A stretch of DNA of 30,149 nt from Desulforhopalus sp. (GCA_023231425.1 JALNVI010000033.1:1-30149); one strand, 5' to 3'; positions 8,901-16,125 are shown, numbered from the stretch's first letter. Notes: generated by a model from the letters alone, not told the origin. Translations and numbers: made by a program.

Positions 8901-9923
8901 ACCCGTCGCGGAGAGGGTGAGCAGCAGCCACGCAAAGCGGGTGGATTCCGAAAAGAGCGGTGTGAGACTGGCCAGCGTGAGGCACACCCCCATGCCGAGG
9001 GCAGAAGGAAAGAGCCAGCGGGTCCAGGTGGCGGCGGTGGTTAGTCTTGAGGCGATGAAAGAGCCGACGCAGACGCCGAGCATCAATGACATGGAGAGCA
9101 GACTGGTGCGGGTCTGGCTGAAATGTAACTGATGGATGCCGAGGGTGTTGATAAGCTGTATGGCAAGTACGGAGATAAAGTAGAACCAGGCGTCGCAGAG
9201 GATGCCGAGGAGCAGGTGGAGATCGGCACTGATTTCTTTGAGGTCAATGAGGGAGCGTACCGGACCAAACCATGGAAAGCTCTGGGTCCCTCCGGCGGGG
9301 GGTCTTCTGCCGAGGCCGAAGCTGGTAAGAAAACCGATGAGGGCGACCACAACAGTAATTCCAGCGATAAGCGATACCCCGAAGGTGACATGATGGCCGT
9401 TGAATTGTGGCAGCGATTCCGGTGCCAGCCACTGCAGGTCGAGGCAGACTCCTGCGAAAGCGATGCCAAGGAGAATGGCGAGGGTGGTTGCCAGTTTGAG
9501 GATGGCGTTGACCCGGGGTACTTTCTCGATGCTGAACATTTCGGGAATGGAGCCGTTTAGCGCCGGGCTGAAGAAGGTGGACTGAAAACCCATGATGAAG
9601 ATCATGGCGAGAATCAGCGGCCAGCTCTGCAGCATCAGTCCCAGCCCGCCTGTCAGCATTGCTGCGACCTCCAGCCCTTTGGCCGCGATGATAACCCTGT
9701 GTTTGGGAAAACGATCGGCGCACCAGCCGCCATAAGCCGAAAAGAGAATAAACGGCAGGGCGAAAAGGACCGTGGCATAGCCCTGCAGACGGCTCAGTCC
9801 TGCGGTGACGGCGAGCAGCATGGCTGCCTGTTTGAAAAAGTTGTCGTTGAAGACACCAAGGCAGTATGTGGTGGCCATGGCGATGAAGGCCAGTCGTGTT
9901 TTACGAGATTTTTTTTCAGACAT
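5934..9923 (-). CDS. MFS transporter - PlsC acyltransferase - acyl carrier - AMP ligase fusion (Aas/LplT-like)
   Basis: This 1329-residue inner-membrane protein likely imports lysophospholipids, activates fatty acids and re-acylates the lipid. Residues 1 to about 420 form a 12-helix MFS domain (LplT-like, starting TTYCLGVFNDNFFKQ). A PlsC domain follows, with NHPALID (His469-X4-Asp474). Next comes an acyl-carrier module with LGLDSL (Ser730 as the phosphopantetheine site). The end is an acyl-AMP ligase with LFTSGSEARPK (Ser969, Lys976) and the terminal STGKTDYKSL lysine (Lys1297). The common Aas family fuses transporter, acyltransferase and ligase; the internal carrier protein is an extra. The chosen ATG at 9923 has AGGA upstream and begins MSEKKSRK. 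An in-frame extension to 10079 adds an unlikely Cys-rich leader and was rejected. Confidence 0.9.
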   Translation of the reverse strand: MSEKKSRKTRLAFIAMATTYCLGVFNDNFFKQAAMLLAVTAGLSRLQGYATVLFALPFILFSAYGGWCADRFPKHRVIIAAKGLEVAAMLTGGLGLMLQSWPLILAMIFIMGFQSTFFSPALNGSIPEMFSIEKVPRVNAILKLATTLAILLGIAFAGVCLDLQWLAPESLPQFNGHHVTFGVSLIAGITVVVALIGFLTSFGLGRRPPAGGTQSFPWFGPVRSLIDLKEISADLHLLLGILCDAWFYFISVLAIQLINTLGIHQLHFSQTRTSLLSMSLMLGVCVGSFIASRLTTAATWTRWLFPSALGMGVCLTLASLTPLFSESTRFAWLLLTLSATGCAGGIFLIPTTTILQVRPKETEKGRVLSVASFCAFITILLAGILFAYVDGHFSPAILMAAAGAGAILFALLLSLLVKITNDKPPSACTRKIFAILLRRLTGLRYRVQVSGLEKIKKKGSTGILFLPNHPALIDPVIVSSQLLDTFAPRPLSDARQLAQPFVRLATSVLNPITIPDSHEAGPSAKKQILKGMQLVADALKNGDNILFYPAGRLNRSAQEDLGANSGVEYILKKIPGVQVVVVRSNGLWGSSFSHAVAPPALFSQLRSYLTALAANLLFFLPKRPVQLDFFEDEEIHHIDDRQGINRHLESLYNALPVHCERWPLYWWQGAQPELLPEPKSGAGVDEEKIRETLETVDDHLRKRVLEQVAEYAGTAVKGPESLSANLGLDSLILMELAAWIEREYGVTINDPGVLETANHCVLAAAGVVLGTMEKIDPPSQAWFAPREEFVLPQTLQGANIGEIFLQRTLKTPKQIIFADQTSGERSYRDLLTAVLLLQPKLKKISTKRVGIMLPASVGAAIAWLAVLLAGKTPVMFNWTSGIGNMKDAIKQTEVNTIISATRLCSRVEEIQGTRLSEMPVRWLQLDQLFPALTLTQKLCARLRSNIFGVWQLRRSLYRGSDEAVVLFTSGSEARPKVVPLSHENILANLLDVNRILNFSPTERIIGMLPPFHSLGLNTNIILPLLFGLKTIYYPNPTEPLALAQLIDAYKTSLMISTPTFLSAIVQAADGEQLASLRTIFVGAEAPPESLAARLAAKSPQAQLCEGYGITECSPLVALNPPEENIPGTLGRTLPSVEFTVVDDNLCEKRADNERGLLLVRGPSIFSGYIGLEPGTGFVEYDGKRWYNTDDFVSAEGDRITFLGRRKRFVKLGGEMISLPAIEAALLKGTEDAGGNTLAVVAKGGDGHPELVLITAKSSDGLHLDAANARIRAAGLSPLHHLRRVVHIDEIPTLSTGKTDYKSLGDMLKKGEVQPHPLKVGLISGHFRNT

Positions 9924-10087
9924 TATTGGTCCTGTTGATGGATGATGGAGACGGTGAGGTTTTTTGGGTTTCTCTTGATCCCTGCCTCTCAAACAGGATA
10001 TGCAGCATTGGAGAAATGGGTAAAGACAAGGACAAAAAAGGAGACAGGAGGCAGGAGAAAGGGAAAAGCAGGGCAACAAAACGTGAT

Positions 10088-10124
10088 GGGTACCTTGTGG
10101 GACAAGACTGTTTCAAGGTTTTCC
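10088..10124 (-). repeat. Possible degraded palindromic element (copy F)
   Basis: The stretch GGGTACCTTG...ACAAGACTG...TTTCAAGG keeps both ends and part of the core of the 45-nt element but is about 8 nt shorter. The match is too weak to be sure, and the orientation is uncertain. It lies downstream of the minus-strand udg and follows a purine-rich tract, as copy B does. Confidence 0.35.
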
Positions 10125-10163
10125 TGTGAAAGAACGGAACAGCGAAAAGATTTTTTTTTGCCA

Positions 10164-10196
10164 ACGAAAAAGGGCTCTAAACATACGAAAAAGGGC
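10164..10196. repeat. 12-bp direct repeat, 21-bp period
   Basis: ACGAAAAAGGGC occurs exactly at 10164-10175 and 10185-10196. A 21-bp period is two helical turns, as expected for a tandem regulator site. It lies about 240 bp upstream of the acyltransferase fusion start. The regulatory role is a guess. Confidence 0.35.
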
Positions 10197-10296
10197 ATTT
10201 TACAGAGAGAAGCTTTCGTGTGTCTCCCGTCTCCTCTTTTCCTGCCCTTCCCGCTTTAAACGTTAAAAATCTTTATTCTCAAATGCTCTTGTCTTT

Positions 10297-10330
10297 CTTC
10301 GCGTTCCTCAGCGTTCTTCGCGGTGAAAAA
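10297..10330. repeat. TTCGCG-type dispersed phrase
   Basis: The stretch contains two near-copies of GCGTTC(C/T)TC (CTTCGCGTTCCTCAGCGTTC, then TTCGCGGTGAA). From memory, such phrases are scattered between genes in many environmental bacterial genomes. It lies downstream of the minus-strand udg. Confidence 0.3.
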
Positions 10331-10374
10331 AGCTGTTTTATCGTTTTTTGCTTTTCCTGTCTCTCTTTTTCCCT

Positions 10375-10992
10375 TCAACAAAAATCTGAATGATGATCTG
10401 GATCGACGATCTCCCGGAACTTCGCCACCACCTGTTGAAAATCCTCCCAGGCATCCTTTTTCATTCCCGGATTGCGGAGCAATGCCGCCGGATGATAGGT
10501 TGGCATTACCAACCGTCCCTGCCACGCAATCCACTGTCCGCGAATCTTCGTGATGCGCAGTTTCGGATCAATTAACCCATTGAGTGCCGTTGCTCCGAGG
10601 AGAATAATGATTTTGGGATCAATCAGGTCAATCTGTTTATACAGCCATGGGAGGCACGCTGCACGTTCTTCAGGTGTCGGGGCCCGGTTATCCGGTGGCC
10701 GACATTTCACAATGTTGCCAATAAAAATATGCTGCTGCCTGCTGAAACCGCACACCTCAAGAATCCGGTCAAGGAGTTGTCCCGACTTGCCGACAAAGGG
10801 ATGCCCCTGCTGGTCTTCGTAATAGCCCGGTCCCTCACCAATAAATAAAATCTCCGCGTGAGGATCCCCCTCGCCAAAAACCAGCTGGTTGCGGGTCTCG
10901 GCCAGCGCACATTTTCTGCACTGCAGGACCTCTGCCTCCAGTTCTTTCAGTTCTTTCTCGCGCTGCGCCATGTCTGTTGTCTTGTCTGTCAT
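10375..10992 (-). CDS. Family 4 (iron-sulfur) uracil-DNA glycosylase
   Basis: This 205-residue repair enzyme removes uracil arising from cytosine deamination and starts base-excision repair. The four cluster cysteines are visible as C25xxC28, C97 and C113. The active-site motif is GEGPGYYEDQQGHPFVG at residues 52-68, and the second motif is HPAALLRNP beginning at His167. All are hallmarks of the UDG type 4 family. The length is typical. GGAG eight bases before the ATG at 10992 fixes the start. It lies alone on the minus strand, about 450 bp upstream of the acyltransferase fusion, so it is probably its own transcription unit. The acidic, helical first 24 residues contain an alternative Met8, which has no better ribosome binding site. 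Confidence 0.93.
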   Translation of the reverse strand: MTDKTTDMAQREKELKELEAEVLQCRKCALAETRNQLVFGEGDPHAEILFIGEGPGYYEDQQGHPFVGKSGQLLDRILEVCGFSRQQHIFIGNIVKCRPPDNRAPTPEERAACLPWLYKQIDLIDPKIIILLGATALNGLIDPKLRITKIRGQWIAWQGRLVMPTYHPAALLRNPGMKKDAWEDFQQVVAKFREIVDPDHHSDFC

Positions 10993-11088
10993 TATTTTTA
11001 CTCCATTATCCGGTGTGATAAAATGATGTCAAAAAGATTAAAATATATATAAACACAAAGACATTCAAATGCCGGTCTCTCGCCGGTA

Positions 11089-11363
11089 TCATCTCTCCCT
11101 GTGGAGAAATCCAACCACCTTTTCCGGGAGAGTACCATGAATTTTCGCCGTCAGCGTCTCCCCAATCCTCTGCCAGAGACTTTCAGGAGAGGCGCTGGCA
11201 AGCCGGGCAGGGCTGGTGAGGGTGGCGCGAAAATAAAACCACAGGGCGACCAGCGGCAGCCCCGTGCCGCACCAGAGTGAGGTTATGAAAAAAGAAAAAT
11301 CACGGTGTCCATGAAGAGATACCACAAGGTGAAGGCGAGGGGCAGCATCAGGATTCCCGGCAT
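11089..11363 (-). pseudogene. Frameshifted small two-helix membrane protein
   Basis: One frame starts ATG at 11363 and encodes a hydrophobic helix (LMLPLAFTLWYLFMDTVIF), then stops at 11283. The next frame, overlapping at a run of six T (minus strand), continues with a second helix (LPLVALWFYFRATL). It then has a soluble tail, and ends at 11089. Adding one T to the run would join them into a protein of about 91 residues with two membrane helices. A 106-residue frame starting GTG at 11409 is also open, but its first 40 residues look non-protein-like. I do not recognise the family. It could be a decayed gene, a sequencing slip, or a slippage site. Confidence 0.35.
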
Positions 11364-11370
11364 CGTGCAG

Positions 11371-11386
11371 ACAAGGCATGCCTTGT
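11371..11386. promoter_or_regulatory. 16-bp perfect palindrome, possible operator
   Basis: ACAAGGCATGCCTTGT is fully self-complementary. It is flanked by TGCAG on the left and, after two extra T, by CTGCA on the right. It lies 8 bp before the ATG of the frameshifted membrane protein and about 140 bp before menA. A dimeric repressor site is the natural reading, but unproven. Confidence 0.3.
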
Positions 11387-11524
11387 TTCTGCATCATCGC
11401 CGAAATCACCGTTTGGGGTTGATTTCCTGCAGGCGATTTCTCAATCCGGCATTACCACCACGATCAATCCCATCTGTCGGGAGGTCCGAGAACCCTGCGG
11501 ACAGGAGGGTCAGGGTATGTTAAA

Positions 11525-12448
11525 ATGCAGCTCATAATGAAAACTGTACAAAAACATCTCTCTCCCCTGCAGTTGTGGGGGCTGGCTATTCGCCCGAAGA
11601 CCCTGCCTGCTTCTGGCGGTCCCATTGCCGTCGGCTGCGGAGTGGCGCTGGCCTGTGGTGCGGGTGGGGCAACCGTTTTCCTCCCGACGCTGGCCTGTCT
11701 CTTCTGCTCTGTGCTGCTGCAGATCGGTGTGAATCTCGCCAACGACTATTTTGACTTCAAAAGAGGAATAGACGGGGAACGACGGCAGGGACCCGTGCGG
11801 GTAACCCAGAGCGGGCTGATTTCGCCGGAAAGGGTGCGCCTCGGCATGGTGTTTTCACTCATGCTTGCCGGGCTGCTTTTTCTCTATCTCGCCGTGCTCG
11901 GCGGCTGGCCGATTGTACTGGTTGGGGCGGCATCGCTGCTCGCGGCGCTGGCCTACAGCGGCGGACCGTGGCCGCTGGCTTCCCACGGGCTGGGGGAGGT
12001 GTTTGCTTTTCTTTTTTACGGACCGGTGGGGGTGTGCGCCACGGCATATATTCTGCTGGGCACCCTCCCTCTGCTGGCTCTGCTCGCATCATTACCGCCG
12101 GGGTTTCTCATTGCGGCGGTGATGGTAATCAATAATCTGCGCGATATCGAGACAGATCGGGCGGCGGGCAAGATCAGCCTTGCTGTGCGTCTTGGCCGCT
12201 GGCGTACTATTCAGCTTTACAAATCGCTGGTGTGGCTCAGTTATTTTGTACCACCGGTGCTGGTGGTTACCGGGCTGGCGGGACCCTTTGTGGTTTTGCC
12301 GCTTTTTACCGCGCTGCTCGCGCGGCGGGTGTGTGTGGTAATTGAGTGTGCCCCTGGTGACCGTCTGAATGCCCTGCTCGGAGAGACGGCGCGGTTGTCG
12401 CTGTTTTACAGCATTATGCTTGCCTTCGGGCTTGGCTATAACTTTTGA
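11525..12448 (+). CDS. menA: 1,4-dihydroxy-2-naphthoate prenyltransferase (UbiA family)
   Basis: This 307-residue integral membrane enzyme attaches the polyprenyl tail to dihydroxynaphthoate, the membrane step of menaquinone synthesis. The two Asp-rich diphosphate/Mg sites are visible: NLANDYFDFKRGID around residues 70-83 and NNLRDIETD at 203-211. IRPKTLPAS near the N-terminus is typical of MenA rather than UbiA proper. About eight or nine hydrophobic helices fill the rest. Met5 (11537) is an alternative start. The gene heads a plus-strand run with the fabI-like gene 9 bp downstream. Other UbiA-family prenyltransferases are possible, but the motif set favours MenA. Confidence 0.88.
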   Translation: MQLIMKTVQKHLSPLQLWGLAIRPKTLPASGGPIAVGCGVALACGAGGATVFLPTLACLFCSVLLQIGVNLANDYFDFKRGIDGERRQGPVRVTQSGLISPERVRLGMVFSLMLAGLLFLYLAVLGGWPIVLVGAASLLAALAYSGGPWPLASHGLGEVFAFLFYGPVGVCATAYILLGTLPLLALLASLPPGFLIAAVMVINNLRDIETDRAAGKISLAVRLGRWRTIQLYKSLVWLSYFVPPVLVVTGLAGPFVVLPLFTALLARRVCVVIECAPGDRLNALLGETARLSLFYSIMLAFGLGYNF

Positions 12449-12457
12449 GAGGATCCC

Positions 12458-13294
12458 ATGGAAATAAGCTTTCTCGGTATTGAACAGAAACGGTTTGTTA
12501 TTTTCGGAATGGCGAACAAGAAGTCGATGGCCTGCGTGATCGGCCGTACCCTCGTCTCCCGCGGGGCGAAGGTTATCCATGTGGTGCGCTCCGAGGAGCG
12601 GGTGGCGGAGGCGGAAAGACTCTTTCCTGCATCGCGGGTGTTTGTCTGTGATGTGGAGGATGAAGCCAATATAGTTCGGGTGCGGGATGAGATTGCTGAG
12701 TGGCTGAAGGGCGAGGGGAAGGATGCAAAGATTGACGGCATCGTTCACTCTATTGCCTTTGCCAACTACTCTGAGGGGATAAAGCCCTTTCACGAGACGG
12801 AGAAGGTGGACTTTCTGCAGGCGGTGAATATTTCCTGCTTTTCACTGATATCCATTGCCAAATATTTCAAGGATCTGCTGGAAAAAGATGCCTCCATGGT
12901 GACCATCTCTATCTCCACCACGCGAATGGCGGCGGAAAACTACGGTTATATGGCACCGGTGAAGGCGGCACTGGATTCTTCTCTGGTCTTCCTCGCTAAA
13001 TCTTTCTCGGAGTTTTCGGAGGTGCGCTTTAATGCGGTGGCGCCATCGCTGTTGAAAACTTCAGCCTCGGCAGGGATTCCAGGCTATGTCGATTCCTATC
13101 TCTATGCCGAGCAGGTGATTCCGCGCAAACGTGCGCTTGCGACCCAGGAGGCGGCCAACCTCGTGGTGTTTCTCATGTCGCGGCGGTCGTCGGGAATTAA
13201 CTGCCAGACGATGGTGGTGGATGCGGGGATGTCGGTGAACTATTTTGATAAAGAGATTGTGCAGAAGGTCGTCTCCCCGCTGTTTCCGGTTTGA
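12458..13294 (+). CDS. FabI-type enoyl-ACP reductase (atypical)
   Basis: This 278-residue short-chain dehydrogenase-fold protein is closest in layout to FabI, the NAD(P)H-dependent last step of fatty-acid elongation. Features are FGMANKKSMACVIGR as the cofactor loop, GIVHSIAFA after strand 4, Tyr162-x6-Lys169 (YGYMAPVK), and GINCQTMVVDAGMSV at the end. E. coli FabI also has a tyrosine ten residues before the catalytic one (Tyr146/Tyr156). Here that position is Ile152 in an ungapped alignment, so substrate or activity may differ. GAGAGGATCC before the ATG supports the start. It follows menA by 9 bp and is probably co-transcribed; a remnant of the palindromic element follows its stop. Confidence 0.8.
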   Translation: MEISFLGIEQKRFVIFGMANKKSMACVIGRTLVSRGAKVIHVVRSEERVAEAERLFPASRVFVCDVEDEANIVRVRDEIAEWLKGEGKDAKIDGIVHSIAFANYSEGIKPFHETEKVDFLQAVNISCFSLISIAKYFKDLLEKDASMVTISISTTRMAAENYGYMAPVKAALDSSLVFLAKSFSEFSEVRFNAVAPSLLKTSASAGIPGYVDSYLYAEQVIPRKRALATQEAANLVVFLMSRRSSGINCQTMVVDAGMSVNYFDKEIVQKVVSPLFPV

Positions 13295-13306
13295 GGTCTG
13301 AAATAT

Positions 13307-13351
13307 GGGTCCCTTGCAACAGCTTGTATTTCGCTTCTCTCCGAGGACAAA
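13307..13351 (-). repeat. 45-nt palindromic element, copy E (degraded)
   Basis: On the minus strand the core GAAGCGAAATACAAGCT is followed by GTTGCAAGGGACCC, matching the core and right arm of copy A. The left arm is largely lost. It starts 13 bp after the fabI-like stop and is antisense to that gene, unlike copies A to D. Confidence 0.55.
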
Positions 13352-13541
13352 ATTTTTACTGTAACGAAGAAGATGGGCGGAAGGCTGGTTATTCGCTGTT
13401 CCCGGAAGAGAGGATCGTGAAGAAGAGCGCAGCGGTGGTGATGGTGCTGAGGGGGCGGAATGAGTGGGAGAAACACTCTGCGCGGCAGTGATCAAAGTCA
13501 GGGACATCTTGAACGGCCCTTGAGCGAAAAAGACAGAAAAA

Positions 13542-13931
13542 ATGACTACAAAAAAGCAGACGGGCAGAGATCAGCGTCTTGCTGCGGTGCTGGCGGAGTT
13601 TACTGCTGAGCAGCAGCCGGAAACGGATTTTGAGCCGACGGAACTCCCCACTGAGGCGTGTTACGGCGGGGAGGAGTTGTCGGCGCTGATTGACAAACGG
13701 GTGAGTGAGGAAAACGCCGCGAAGATGCGTGCCCATATCAGGGGTTGTCCTCACTGCCGCAGTCAGTGTATGAATATTGCCGCCCTGAAAATGGGTGCCA
13801 TGCACAGCGGTGGGGGCATCGTGAAGAGGATGGGCGGCAGTTACCTCGGCGTGATGACAGTTCTCGGCATGGGTATGGTGGCGGCCATTCTTTTTTTCAG
13901 TCACAAATTTATAAACACTCTTTTTCAATAA
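13542..13931 (+). CDS. Zinc-binding anti-sigma-like membrane protein (orphan)
   Basis: This 129-residue protein has a Gln/Glu/Thr-rich N-terminus. It then has a ZAS-type zinc site (Cys40, and His65-x3-Cys69-x2-Cys72 in AHIRGCPHC), and one membrane helix at about residues 101-119. The layout is that of anti-sigma factors that hold an ECF sigma factor at the membrane. No sigma factor gene is adjacent; the next gene, 15 bp downstream of its stop, is pyrF. It may regulate a distant sigma factor or be a ZAS-fold protein with another role. No clear ribosome binding site; the ATG at 13542 opens the frame. The family call rests on the Cys/His pattern plus the single helix. Confidence 0.65.
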   Translation: MTTKKQTGRDQRLAAVLAEFTAEQQPETDFEPTELPTEACYGGEELSALIDKRVSEENAAKMRAHIRGCPHCRSQCMNIAALKMGAMHSGGGIVKRMGGSYLGVMTVLGMGMVAAILFFSHKFINTLFQ

Positions 13932-13946
13932 CCTGTGAGGCGAAAG

Positions 13947-14654
13947 ATGGACAATATCCCTTTGAATGAACGTATTATTGTAGCCCTTGATGTAGATACT
14001 CCCGAGGAGGCCAGGGCGATAGTAAGGCGTTGCGAGGCCCATACCTGTTACTTCAAGATCGGTCTGCAGCTTTTTGTTGGCAGCTGGTTTGAGATGGTGG
14101 ACTGGCTGGTGGACCGCGGGAACAAGGTGATGCTTGATCTGAAGTTTTTTGATATCCCCGAAACGGTGAAGAAGGCTGTGGGGCAGGTACGTGAGCGCGG
14201 AGTGAGCCTGACCACCATCCACGGCAACGATGCTATTGTGCGGGCGGCGGTGGAGGCAAAGCAGGAGAGTGACATCAAGCTGCTGGCGATCACCGTGCTC
14301 ACCAGTTTCGGTGAGGAGGACATGCGCGCCATGGGCATGACGCAGTCGGTGGCCGATCTTGTTTTATTCCGCGCCAGACGCGCCCTTGAACTGGGTTGCG
14401 ACGGGGTCGTTTCTTCCGGGCTGGAGGCGGAGAAGTTGCGCCGGGACCTCGGCGAGAAACTGCTCATTGTTACCCCGGGGATCCGGCCCGGAGCCAACGT
14501 GCAGGATGACAGTGACGACCAGAAGCGCATCGTTACTGCTGGAATGGCGATCAGGAACGGTGCCAGCCACGTTGTGGTGGGGCGACCAATCACCCGTTCC
14601 ACTGATCCGGCGGGAGTCATCATGAAGATGCAGGAAGAGATAGCGGCGATTTGA
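13947..14654 (+). CDS. pyrF: Orotidine 5'-phosphate decarboxylase
   Basis: This 235-residue cytosolic enzyme makes UMP from OMP, the last step of de novo pyrimidine synthesis. The catalytic residues are present: Asp15 (ALDVD), Lys37 (FKIGLQL), and the Asp64-x-Lys66-x-x-Asp69 tetrad part in LDLKFFDIP. The phosphate loop ends with VVGRPITRS. I chose the ATG at 13947 because GTGAGGCG sits just before it; a GTG at 13935 is in frame but would swallow that ribosome binding site. It is in a plus-strand run, with trkH starting 10 bp after its stop. Confidence 0.95.
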   Translation: MDNIPLNERIIVALDVDTPEEARAIVRRCEAHTCYFKIGLQLFVGSWFEMVDWLVDRGNKVMLDLKFFDIPETVKKAVGQVRERGVSLTTIHGNDAIVRAAVEAKQESDIKLLAITVLTSFGEEDMRAMGMTQSVADLVLFRARRALELGCDGVVSSGLEAEKLRRDLGEKLLIVTPGIRPGANVQDDSDDQKRIVTAGMAIRNGASHVVVGRPITRSTDPAGVIMKMQEEIAAI

Positions 14655-14664
14655 AGCGGGGCTT

Positions 14665-16125
14665 ATGAATTATAAATCTATCGCCAACGTCTTTGGAACT
14701 CTGCTGCTTGTTACCGGCTGTTCCATGGCGCTGCCCGTGATTTGCTCGCTGATCTACCGTGAGGACGATCTCCTCTCTTTTCTTTTCTCGATGTTACTCA
14801 TTCTCGCCCTCGGTCTGCCGCTTAAACGGCTGTTTCGCGGGGCGAGGGTGCTCACCTTCCGTGATTCGATCTTTATTGCCACCTTCGGCTGGATCGTTAT
14901 TTCCGCAGTTTCCACCTTTCCCTTCCTGTTTCACGGCAGTATCTCCACTTTCACCGATGCCTTTTTTGAGATGATGTCCGGTTATACAACCACTGGTGCC
15001 ACCATCCTGCCGGATATCGAGATTGTGCCCCATGGCCTGCTCTTCTGGCGCAGCCAGACGCATCTGCTCGGCGGCATGGGGTTTCTCACCCTTACGCTGC
15101 TCTTTCTTCCCCACGGTGTGGGATCGATGCGGATTTTCCGGGCGGAATCAAGCCCCGGTCAGGTGATCACCGGCGACAAGTTTAAAGCGCGCAACAAGGA
15201 TACCATGGCCTGGCTGTGGGGAATATATCTCTTCCTTAACGTGGCTGAGGCGCTGTTGCTGTGGGGGGGAGGAATGAGCTTGTTTGACTCCCTGTGTCAC
15301 GCCTTCGGGACGATCTCGACCTCCGGCTATTCGACGAAAAACATCTCGGTGGGCTACTATAGTTCGGCGTGGATCGACTGGGTGACCACTTTCTTCATGT
15401 TCTGCGGCGGTACGACCTTTATCCTCTTCTACTATATCCTCTGTGGAAACTGGAGGGAGGTGCGGGAGAACACAGAGCTGCGCTGGTATCTTGGCTTCAC
15501 CCTCTTCTTTTGCCTCGGCGTGAGCCTCAGTCTCTACACGCAGGGAATCTATGAGAGCTTTGCGGACTGTCTGCGCTTTGGTAGTTTCCAGGTGGTTTCC
15601 ATCCTCACGACCACCGGTTTCACTACGGCCAACTATGAGCTGTGGCCGCAGCTCGCACAGATGCTGCTCTTTACTGTCTGCTTCATCGGTGCCTGCGCCG
15701 GTTCTACCACCAGCGGCATCAAGATTGTTCACTATGTGGTAATTTTGAAGTGGATGTACCACACAGTGAAACGAATGTTTCTGCAGCCGATGTCGGTGGT
15801 GACCCTGCACCTCAACGGGCGGTCGGTGGATGCCGGAATCGTCGATCTTTCGGTTTGCTACTTTATAATCAACATCCTGCTGGTGCTCTTCGGTGGCTGT
15901 GTCATTTCACTGTTTGAGCCGCAGGTTAGTTTCTTCGGCTCAATGTCAGCAGTGATCGCCAGTCTGATGAATATCGGCCCTGGTTTCAACGAGGTTGGGC
16001 CGAGTGAAAACTACGCCTTCTTCTCGGCGGCGAGCAAGTGGTTTCTGTCGTGGAACATGCTGGTGGGCCGTCTGGAGATGTTTTCCGCGCTGGCCGTTTT
16101 CTATCCTGTATTCTGGAAGAAGTAG
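14665..16125 (+). CDS. trkH: Trk-type potassium uptake channel subunit TrkH
   Basis: This 486-residue polytopic inner-membrane protein takes up K+ and works with a cytoplasmic TrkA ring. The four pore loops with their selectivity segments are visible: YTTTGATI (residues 107-114), ISTSGYST (217-224), TTTGFTT and NIGPGFN. These match TrkH/KtrB proteins. The length is standard for TrkH. It ends a plus-strand run behind pyrF. The likely partner trkA lies 590 bp away on the opposite strand (16715-18130), so the two subunits are convergent rather than in one operon. The start ATG follows AGCGGGGCTT. Confidence 0.94.
   Translation: MNYKSIANVFGTLLLVTGCSMALPVICSLIYREDDLLSFLFSMLLILALGLPLKRLFRGARVLTFRDSIFIATFGWIVISAVSTFPFLFHGSISTFTDAFFEMMSGYTTTGATILPDIEIVPHGLLFWRSQTHLLGGMGFLTLTLLFLPHGVGSMRIFRAESSPGQVITGDKFKARNKDTMAWLWGIYLFLNVAEALLLWGGGMSLFDSLCHAFGTISTSGYSTKNISVGYYSSAWIDWVTTFFMFCGGTTFILFYYILCGNWREVRENTELRWYLGFTLFFCLGVSLSLYTQGIYESFADCLRFGSFQVVSILTTTGFTTANYELWPQLAQMLLFTVCFIGACAGSTTSGIKIVHYVVILKWMYHTVKRMFLQPMSVVTLHLNGRSVDAGIVDLSVCYFIINILLVLFGGCVISLFEPQVSFFGSMSAVIASLMNIGPGFNEVGPSENYAFFSAASKWFLSWNMLVGRLEMFSALAVFYPVFWKK

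Larger units (their letters stand above)
9924..10374. other. 451-bp non-coding stretch with several repeat remnants
   Basis: No gene is supportable here. It holds a purine-rich GACAGGAGGCAGGAGAAAGG tract (10030-10072) and a weak palindromic element copy (10088-10124). It also holds two exact copies of ACGAAAAAGGGC (10164 and 10185), a pyrimidine tract (10217-10250) and a TTCGCG-type dispersed phrase (10297-10330). It separates udg from the acyltransferase fusion on the minus strand, so the promoter of the fusion gene is probably inside it. Confidence 0.5.
10993..11524. other. 532-bp stretch between udg and menA
   Basis: The only coding signal is the frame-disrupted small membrane protein at 11089-11363 on the minus strand. 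Otherwise it contains a 16-bp perfect palindrome (11371-11386) and the leaders of the divergent udg and menA genes. A GCCGG-CCGGT hairpin (11070-11087) just past the remnant's stop may end its transcript. Confidence 0.5.

Noticed and set aside
9924..10079. N-terminal extension of the acyltransferase fusion
   Set aside because: The added 52 residues are Cys/Pro-rich and unlike the family; a ribosome binding site precedes the ATG at 9923.
13389..14222. 277-codon minus-strand frame opposite the anti-sigma-like gene and pyrF
   Set aside because: It covers the conserved pyrF catalytic region on the other strand and has no recognisable domain.
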